From assembly GCF_018614655.1 (NCBI RefSeq), contig NZ_JAGGOG010000002.1, forward strand, positions 150,228-214,227: DNA of 64,000 nucleotides, written 5' to 3'. Under the pieces are notes generated by a model. That model was not told the DNA's origin, did not search any database, and saw only the letters and a list, made by a program, of their open reading frames with translations. Origin of the DNA: Pseudomonas fluorescens. GTDB lineage: Bacteria; Pseudomonadota; Gammaproteobacteria; Pseudomonadales; Pseudomonadaceae. This document shows, one piece after another, positions 59,784-64,000 of this stretch (the first letter of the stretch is position 1; each line of letters starts with the position of its first letter). The position numbers and the translations under genes were made by a program.

Positions 59784-59799
59784 TGGCACGCGCCCTGCA
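59784..59799 (+). promoter_or_regulatory. Sigma-54 promoter of the NrsZ small RNA
   Basis: TGGCACGCGCCCTGCA matches TGGCACG-N4-TTGCA at all positions but one. This is the best RpoN match in the window. The predicted start is near 59810, in front of the repeated hairpins. Confidence 0.82.
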
Positions 59800-59809
59800 A
59801 TACCTCTAT

Positions 59810-60036
59810 CACTACCCAGTTTCGGGGACCTTGGTACAGGCAGGCCGAGAGTCCCCTCTTTACACCCGGGGTGCTTGATGCGAATCGCGTCGCGCCCCAT
59901 AGCCGTTTTGGGAGCCCTGGTACAGGCAGGCCGGGAACTCCCTTCTTTATACCCGGGGCTTATGAGGCAGCTCGCCCGTAGCCCCAGCCCGTTTTGGGAA
60001 CCTTGGTACAGGCAGGCCGGGGATTCCCTCTTTTAT
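59810..60036 (+). ncRNA. nrsZ: Nitrogen-regulated small RNA NrsZ
   Basis: Region of ~227 bases with no credible protein gene, downstream of ntrC and behind a sigma-54 promoter. It holds three 33-base hairpins at 59824-59856, 59910-59942 and 59996-60028, spaced exactly 86 bases. All three share the loop TACAGGCAGG, while the stems differ by compensating changes (GGGGAC/GTCCCC, GGGAG/CTCCC, GGGAA/TTCCC). A second hairpin follows the first two (59868-59898 and 59955-59985). The last hairpin is followed by TCTTTTATT and can terminate. Location, promoter type, size and triple structure match NrsZ of P. aeruginosa, an NtrC/RpoN-dependent, processed RNA affecting rhamnolipid production and swarming. 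Identity rests on these features, not on a search. The ends are predicted. Confidence 0.8.
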
Positions 60037-60473
60037 TGCTCCTGGAGATGGATCTCCAACCGCCAGCGACCATCGACCTTCTCTCCCGACCACTCCCCGC
60101 GCAACGGCCTGGCCGCCACCAGATTCAGCAGCAAGCCGCCATCGGTCTTGCGCAGCCGCCAGTTCACATCCTTGTCGTTAACCTTCAATTGCCCGCCTTG
60201 AGCCTTGCCAAGGGCGTCGAACAACAACGCCACCGTGCCGTCGATATGCTCGCCGTGCAGCTTGGGCTCACTGTTGAACCACACCACTACGCCATCGACC
60301 ATCGGCTCAACCTGCTGCAACTCAACCGGGTCAGGCGTGGTCAGCCGACCGATCATCAAGCCCACCATCAAGCCGACAATCGCCAGCGAGCCTAAAACCC
60401 TTGGCAATAGCTTCGGCCTGGGGTCTTCTTCAGGGGTAGAATGCAGCGCATCTTTGCCTTCGGAGCCGTGCAT
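60033..60473 (-). CDS. Small membrane-anchored protein of unknown function
   Basis: A 146-residue protein not recognised by name. A short polar N terminus (MHGSEGKDALHSTPEEDPRPK) is followed by one membrane helix (VLGSLAIVGLMVGLMIG, about residues 28-44) and a ~100-residue domain, likely periplasmic, with beta-rich character (VVWFNSEPKLHGEHIDGTVALLF, KDVNWRLRKTDGGLLLNL). Its ATG overlaps that of trmL on the other strand. Its stop codon overlaps the predicted 3' end of the small RNA, so it is convergent with NrsZ. A gene lies at the same place in P. aeruginosa, as far as I recall. Confidence 0.7.
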   Translation of the reverse strand: MHGSEGKDALHSTPEEDPRPKLLPRVLGSLAIVGLMVGLMIGRLTTPDPVELQQVEPMVDGVVVWFNSEPKLHGEHIDGTVALLFDALGKAQGGQLKVNDKDVNWRLRKTDGGLLLNLVAARPLRGEWSGEKVDGRWRLEIHLQEQ

Positions 60474-60927
60474 GTTTCACGTCATCCTTTTTCAACCAGA
60501 AATTCCGCCGAATACCGGCAACGTTATCAGGCTCTGCGCCAACAGTGGCTGCCACCTGCACTTGATCGAGCCGCTGGGCTTCGACATGGACGACAAGCGC
60601 CTTCGCCGCGCCGGGCTGGACTATCACGAGTACGCCACCCTGCAACGCCATGCCGACCTCGCCAGCTGCCTGGAAAGCCTGAACCATCCCCGGCTGTTTG
60701 CCTTCACCACCAAAGGCTCGCGACCGTTTCATGATGCCAGCTTTGCTGAAGGCGACGCCTTCCTGTTCGGTCCGGAAAGCCGTGGCCTGCCGGCAGACGT
60801 CCTCGACGCGCTGCCCGATGGCCATCGCCTGCGCCTGCCCATGCGCGAAGGCTGCCGCAGCCTGAACCTGTCCAACACCGTGGCGGTTGCGGTCTATGAA
60901 GGCTGGCGGCAACTGGGCTTCAAGTAA
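60472..60927 (+). CDS. trmL: tRNA (cytidine/uridine-2'-O)-methyltransferase TrmL
   Basis: SPOUT methyltransferase modifying the wobble base of tRNA-Leu (151 aa). It starts MFHVILFQPEIPPNTGNVIRLCANSGCHLHLIEPLGF, the family hallmark with N-T-GN. It ends with FGPESRGLP and REGCRSLNLSNTVAVAVYE, the knot and SAM site. The ATG at 60472 has CGGAG upstream. A longer frame to 60205 lies over the opposite gene and is not credible. Confidence 0.95.
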   Translation: MFHVILFQPEIPPNTGNVIRLCANSGCHLHLIEPLGFDMDDKRLRRAGLDYHEYATLQRHADLASCLESLNHPRLFAFTTKGSRPFHDASFAEGDAFLFGPESRGLPADVLDALPDGHRLRLPMREGCRSLNLSNTVAVAVYEGWRQLGFK

Positions 60928-60940
60928 CACACAAAACAAA

Positions 60941-61062
60941 TGTGGGAGCGGGCTTGTGTGGGAGCGGGCTTGCTCGCGAAGACGGTGTGTCAGTCAATAT
61001 ATCTGGTGACTGATGCACCCTCTTCGCGAGCAAGCCCGCTCCCACACAAACCAGCTCCCACA
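60941..61062. repeat. REP palindrome with a nested partial duplication
   Basis: TGTGGGAGCGGGCTTG occurs twice in a row on the left (60941 and 60957), and the second copy continues GCTCGCGAAG. The right arm has the inverted core and an extra CAGCTCCCACATG. It lies between trmL and secB, which converge. Confidence 0.8.
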
Positions 61063-61090
61063 TGTGGACTTGCGTCGGGTTCGGAATGAC

Positions 61091-61576
61091 TTACTGAACC
61101 GTCGGCGCGCCTTCCTGTTGCATGCGCTGCAGCTCTTGCGCGTACAGGGCATCGAAGTTCACCGGAGCCAGCATCAGCGCAGGGAACGAGCCACGGGTGA
61201 CCAGGCTGTCCAGGGTCTCACGGGCATACGGGAACAGGATGTTCGGGCAGAACGCACCCAGGGTGTGGCTCATGGACGCTTCGTCCAGACCCTGGATCAG
61301 GAAGATACCGGCCTGCTGCACTTCAGCAATGAAGGCCACTTCTTCGCCATTCTTGACGGTTACCGACAGGGTCAGCACCACTTCATGGAAGTCACCTTCC
61401 AGGGCCTTTTGGCGGGTGTTCAGATCCAGAGCAACGCTTGGGCTCCATTCCTGACGGAAGATCGCCGGGCTTTTTGGCGCTTCGAACGACAAGTCACGCA
61501 CGTAAATACGCTGCAGGGAAAATTGTGGGCCTTGAGCCTCTTCTGCTGCCGCTTCGGTGTTCTGTTGGTCAGTCAT
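61091..61576 (-). CDS. secB: Protein-export chaperone SecB
   Basis: Tetrameric cytosolic chaperone that keeps preproteins unfolded and passes them to SecA (161 aa). It starts [40 protein letters not shown]. Family parts are [39 protein letters not shown] and the C-terminal [38 protein letters not shown]. Third of a minus-strand group rhodanese-grxC-secB. Confidence 0.96.
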   Translation of the reverse strand: MTDQQNTEAAAEEAQGPQFSLQRIYVRDLSFEAPKSPAIFRQEWSPSVALDLNTRQKALEGDFHEVVLTLSVTVKNGEEVAFIAEVQQAGIFLIQGLDEASMSHTLGAFCPNILFPYARETLDSLVTRGSFPALMLAPVNFDALYAQELQRMQQEGAPTVQ

Positions 61577-61618
61577 CTCAGATCCTTCTTGATCTTGGGG
61601 TCTTTTAGGGTTTAGGAG

Positions 61619-61873
61619 TCAGACGTGAAGCAGCGTGTCCAATTTACCGGCACGCTCCAGAGCGAACAGGTCATCGCAACCACCGACATGCTTGTCACCG
61701 ATCCAGATCTGCGGCACGGACGTGCGTCCCGCCATCTGGGCCATTTCGGCGCGCACCTGAGGTTTGCCATCGACCTTGATCTCTTCGAAGGCAACGCCCT
61801 TTTTCTCAAGCAGAGCCTTGGCTCGCATGCAGTAAGGGCACCAATCGCTGGAATAAACGACAACCTGGCTCAT
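61619..61873 (-). CDS. grxC: Glutaredoxin 3
   Basis: Small thiol-disulfide oxidoreductase (84 aa). The active site is CPYC in VVYSSDWCPYCMRAKALL (Cys near residue 12 and 15). GSH-binding parts are TSVPQIWIGDKHVGGCDDL. It lies between the rhodanese-like gene (one-base gap) and secB, the conserved Pseudomonas and enterobacterial order. Confidence 0.95.
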   Translation of the reverse strand: MSQVVVYSSDWCPYCMRAKALLEKKGVAFEEIKVDGKPQVRAEMAQMAGRTSVPQIWIGDKHVGGCDDLFALERAGKLDTLLHV

Positions 61874-61874
61874 A

Positions 61875-62288
61875 TCACTTCACCAACGGCAGGTTATCAG
61901 CGCGCCAGCTGGAGATACCGCCGGACAGTTTGGCGGCGGTGAAACCGGTTTTCAGCATCTCACGGGCATGAGTGCCGGAGTGCTGGCCCTGGGCATCCAC
62001 CAGAATGATGGTCTTGGCCTTGTGCTTTTCCAGCTCGGCCAAGCGCGAAATCAGCTTGTCCTGGGGCATGTTCAACGCACCGACAATGTGACCGGCGGCG
62101 AAATCCTTGGCGGGACGGATGTCGACAACGACGGCCTCATCCTTGTTGACCAGTGCGGTCAGCTCGGCCGTGCTGAGGCTGCGGCCACCGCGGCTCATTT
62201 CGTGAGCGATCAGCAGTGCCAGCAGTACGACGAACGCACCGGCGAGCAAATAGTGGGTTGTGGCGAATGCAATCAGGTGATCAACCAT
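61875..62288 (-). CDS. Membrane-anchored rhodanese-like protein without cysteine (YibN-like)
   Basis: Protein of 137 aa with an N-terminal membrane helix (HYLLAGAFVVLLALLIAH) and one rhodanese domain (STAELTALVNKDEAVVVDIRPAKDFAAGHIVGALNMP). The loop that normally holds the catalytic Cys reads VDAQGQHSGTHARE; there is no Cys anywhere in the protein, so sulfurtransferase activity by the usual route is not possible. The start is taken as ATG at 62288; a TTG at 62291 is also open. It is located with grxC and secB, diverging from gpmI. Confidence 0.85.
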   Translation of the reverse strand: MVDHLIAFATTHYLLAGAFVVLLALLIAHEMSRGGRSLSTAELTALVNKDEAVVVDIRPAKDFAAGHIVGALNMPQDKLISRLAELEKHKAKTIILVDAQGQHSGTHAREMLKTGFTAAKLSGGISSWRADNLPLVK

Positions 62289-62439
62289 CAAGGAGGTTCC
62301 AGGGCGTTAAAATGGCGGTAAGTATACACAGCCGCCATGGTCGGCCAACCCCCGTAAAGCGGTGACGCCACCGGAACTTCGCTTTAAACTGCCACTCCCT
62401 TTTCAATCGCCTTCATTAATTACCGCCGCGAGAGGATCT

Positions 62440-63966
62440 ATGACTACCACGCCTAAACCTTTGGTCCTGATAATTCTCGATGGCTTCGGACACAGTGAAA
62501 GCCACCACGACAACGCCGTGTACTCGGCCAGAAAGCCTGTACTGGACCGTCTGACCGCCACCGTACCCAACGGCCTCATCTCCGGTTCAGGCATGGACGT
62601 GGGCCTGCCGGACGGCCAGATGGGCAACTCGGAAGTCGGGCACATGAACCTGGGCGCCGGACGAGTGGTATACCAGGACTTCACCCGCGTGACCAAAGCC
62701 ATCCGCGACGGCGAGTTTTTCGAAAACCCGACCATCTGCGCGGCGGTAGATAAGGCCGTCGCCGCCGGCAAGGCCGTGCATTTCATGGGCCTGCTGTCGG
62801 ACGGCGGCGTGCATAGCCACCAGGACCACCTGATCGCCATGGCCGAACTGGCCTACAAGCGCGGCGCCGAAAAGATCTATCTGCACGCCTTCCTCGACGG
62901 CCGCGACACCCCGCCGAAAAGCGCGCAATCGTCCATCGAACTGCTGGACGCCACCTTTGCCGCCTTGGGCAAGGGCCGCATCGCCAGCCTGGTGGGCCGC
63001 TACTTCGCCATGGACCGTGATAACCGCTGGGACCGCGTGTCCCAGGCCTACAACCTGATCGTCGACGGCAACGCCGAGTTCAACGCCGCCACCGCCCAGG
63101 AAGGCCTCGAAGCCGCCTACGCCCGTGGCGAGAGCGATGAATTCGTCAAGGCCACCACCATTGGCGAGCCGGTCAGGATTGAAGATGGCGATGCCGTGGT
63201 GTTCATGAACTTCCGTGCCGACCGTGCCCGCGAACTGAGCCACGTGTTTGTCGATGCTGGCTTCAAGGACTTCGAGCGCGCCCGCCAGCCGAAAGTCGAA
63301 TTTGTGATGCTCACCCAATACGCCGCCAACATCCCGGCCCCGTCGGCTTTCGCCCCGGGCAGCCTGGAAAACGTGCTGGGTGATTACCTGGCGAAAAACG
63401 GCAAGACCCAACTGCGCATAGCCGAAACCGAGAAGTACGCCCACGTGACCTTCTTCTTCTCCGGCGGTCGCGAAGAACCGTTCCCGGGCGAAGAACGCAT
63501 CCTCATCCCATCGCCAAAGGTCGCCACCTACGACCTGCAACCGGAAATGAGCGCGCCGGAAGTCACCGACAAAATCGTCGATGCCATCGAGCACCAGCGT
63601 TATGACGTGATTGTCGTCAACTACGCCAACGGCGACATGGTCGGCCACAGCGGCAACCTGGAAGCCGCAGTCAAAGCCGTGGAATGCCTGGACCTGTGCG
63701 TCGGCCGTATCGTCGACGCCCTGGAAAAAGTCGGCGGCGAAGCATTGATCACCGCCGACCATGGCAACTGCGAGCAGATGTCCGACGAAACCACCGGTCA
63801 AGCCCACACCGCTCACACCACCGAACCGGTACCGTTCATCTACGTCGGCAAGCGCGACCTGAAAGTGCGTGAAGGCGGCGTACTGGCAGACGTGGCGCCG
63901 ACCATGCTGAAACTGATGGGGCTGGAAAAGCCGAAAGAGATGACTGGCACCTCAATCCTGGTCTAA
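62440..63966 (+). CDS. gpmI: 2,3-bisphosphoglycerate-independent phosphoglycerate mutase
   Basis: Mn-dependent glycolytic and gluconeogenic mutase of the alkaline-phosphatase superfamily (508 aa). The metal/nucleophile region is [15 protein letters not shown] (Ser near residue 64). Other sites are [10 protein letters not shown] at the N terminus, [25 protein letters not shown] and ADHGNCEQM near the C terminus. The start [15 protein letters not shown] at 62440 has AGAGGA upstream. The gene is complete and ends 34 bases before the window edge. Confidence 0.96.
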   Translation: MTTTPKPLVLIILDGFGHSESHHDNAVYSARKPVLDRLTATVPNGLISGSGMDVGLPDGQMGNSEVGHMNLGAGRVVYQDFTRVTKAIRDGEFFENPTICAAVDKAVAAGKAVHFMGLLSDGGVHSHQDHLIAMAELAYKRGAEKIYLHAFLDGRDTPPKSAQSSIELLDATFAALGKGRIASLVGRYFAMDRDNRWDRVSQAYNLIVDGNAEFNAATAQEGLEAAYARGESDEFVKATTIGEPVRIEDGDAVVFMNFRADRARELSHVFVDAGFKDFERARQPKVEFVMLTQYAANIPAPSAFAPGSLENVLGDYLAKNGKTQLRIAETEKYAHVTFFFSGGREEPFPGEERILIPSPKVATYDLQPEMSAPEVTDKIVDAIEHQRYDVIVVNYANGDMVGHSGNLEAAVKAVECLDLCVGRIVDALEKVGGEALITADHGNCEQMSDETTGQAHTAHTTEPVPFIYVGKRDLKVREGGVLADVAPTMLKLMGLEKPKEMTGTSILV

Positions 63967-63983
63967 AGCACCATACAAAACAG

Positions 63984-64000
63984 TGTGGGAGCGGGCTTGC
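63984..64000. repeat. Start of a REP element at the window edge
   Basis: GTGTGGGAGCGGGCTTGC begins the common REP family, 18 bases after the gpmI stop, and is cut by the window end. Confidence 0.7.

Noticed and set aside
59617..60201. Plus-strand frame of 194 codons over the small-RNA region
   Set aside because: The repeated unit is 86 bases, not a multiple of three, so the repeats would encode different peptides. Conservation is in hairpin pairing, not in codons.
22514..61062. Repeated palindromes as a possible CRISPR array
   Set aside because: The copies are dispersed one per gap, not clustered with regular spacers, and no cas gene is present.
62285..62300. AGGAGG on the plus strand near the rhodanese-like gene start as its ribosome site
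   Set aside because: It lies on the opposite strand to that gene, and no plus-strand start codon follows at a useful distance.

Overview
The window is chromosomal DNA from a Pseudomonas, most likely of the P. fluorescens group. The evidence is high-GC coding sequence with Pseudomonas gene orders (phaIF next to ubiE-ubiJ-ubiB-hisI-hisE-tatABC, a complete hut locus, glnA...ntrBC, secB-grxC-gpmI) and many REP-type palindromes (core GTGGGAGCGGGCTTGC) between genes. The species call is inference. I saw no insertion sequence, prophage, CRISPR array, tRNA or rRNA. This looks like ordinary core genome, well packed, with genes on both strands.

Layout. 1-1150 (minus): PHA granule genes phaF (cut by the window edge), phaI and a small PHA-region protein. 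1294-7325 (plus): ubiE-ubiJ-ubiB, hisI-hisE, tatABC and rsmE, nearly all overlapping or closely spaced. 7549-11541 (plus): two tandem chemoreceptors. 11546-15190 (minus): a polar amino acid ABC transporter plus a second, paralogous binding protein. 15431-19754 (minus): opgGH for periplasmic glucans. 20022-23569 (minus): dtd, proline iminopeptidase, an HSL-type esterase and an orphan choline-type binding protein. 23753-39875: the hut locus. hutF reads rightward and hutC-hutD diverge from it; a long minus-strand group hutU-hutTu-hutX-hutW-hutV-hutH1-hutH2-hutTh-hutI-hutG follows. 40005-50446: lipocalin, small lipoprotein, fbp, a DUF2339/DUF3999 membrane pair, glgP and a YkgJ-type Cys-cluster protein. 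50648-54062 (minus): typA and thiI. 54159-60036: the nitrogen control block glnA, periplasmic chorismate mutase, ntrB-ntrC and a small RNA that I assign to NrsZ. 60033-63966: a small membrane protein, trmL, secB, grxC, a rhodanese-like protein and gpmI.

How the genes work together. The hut locus imports histidine and urocanate and degrades them to glutamate through the formylglutamate branch (HutH, HutU, HutI, HutF, HutG), under HutC control. The hutU promoter shows a sigma-54 element, a HutC-type palindrome at the start site, and upstream CbrB-like and NtrC-like sites. The nitrogen block has three separate NtrC-plus-sigma-54 promoter units, in front of glnA, ntrB and the small RNA.

Most notable observations: HutH1 lacks exactly the Ala-Ser-Gly tripeptide that forms the MIO cofactor and so is probably a pseudoenzyme kept inside the hut operon; the small RNA downstream of ntrC is built from an 86-bp tandem unit whose hairpins co-vary; and the second chemoreceptor has lost one codon and gained a proline in its signalling coiled coil. 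I did not find a convincing wholly new multi-gene system.
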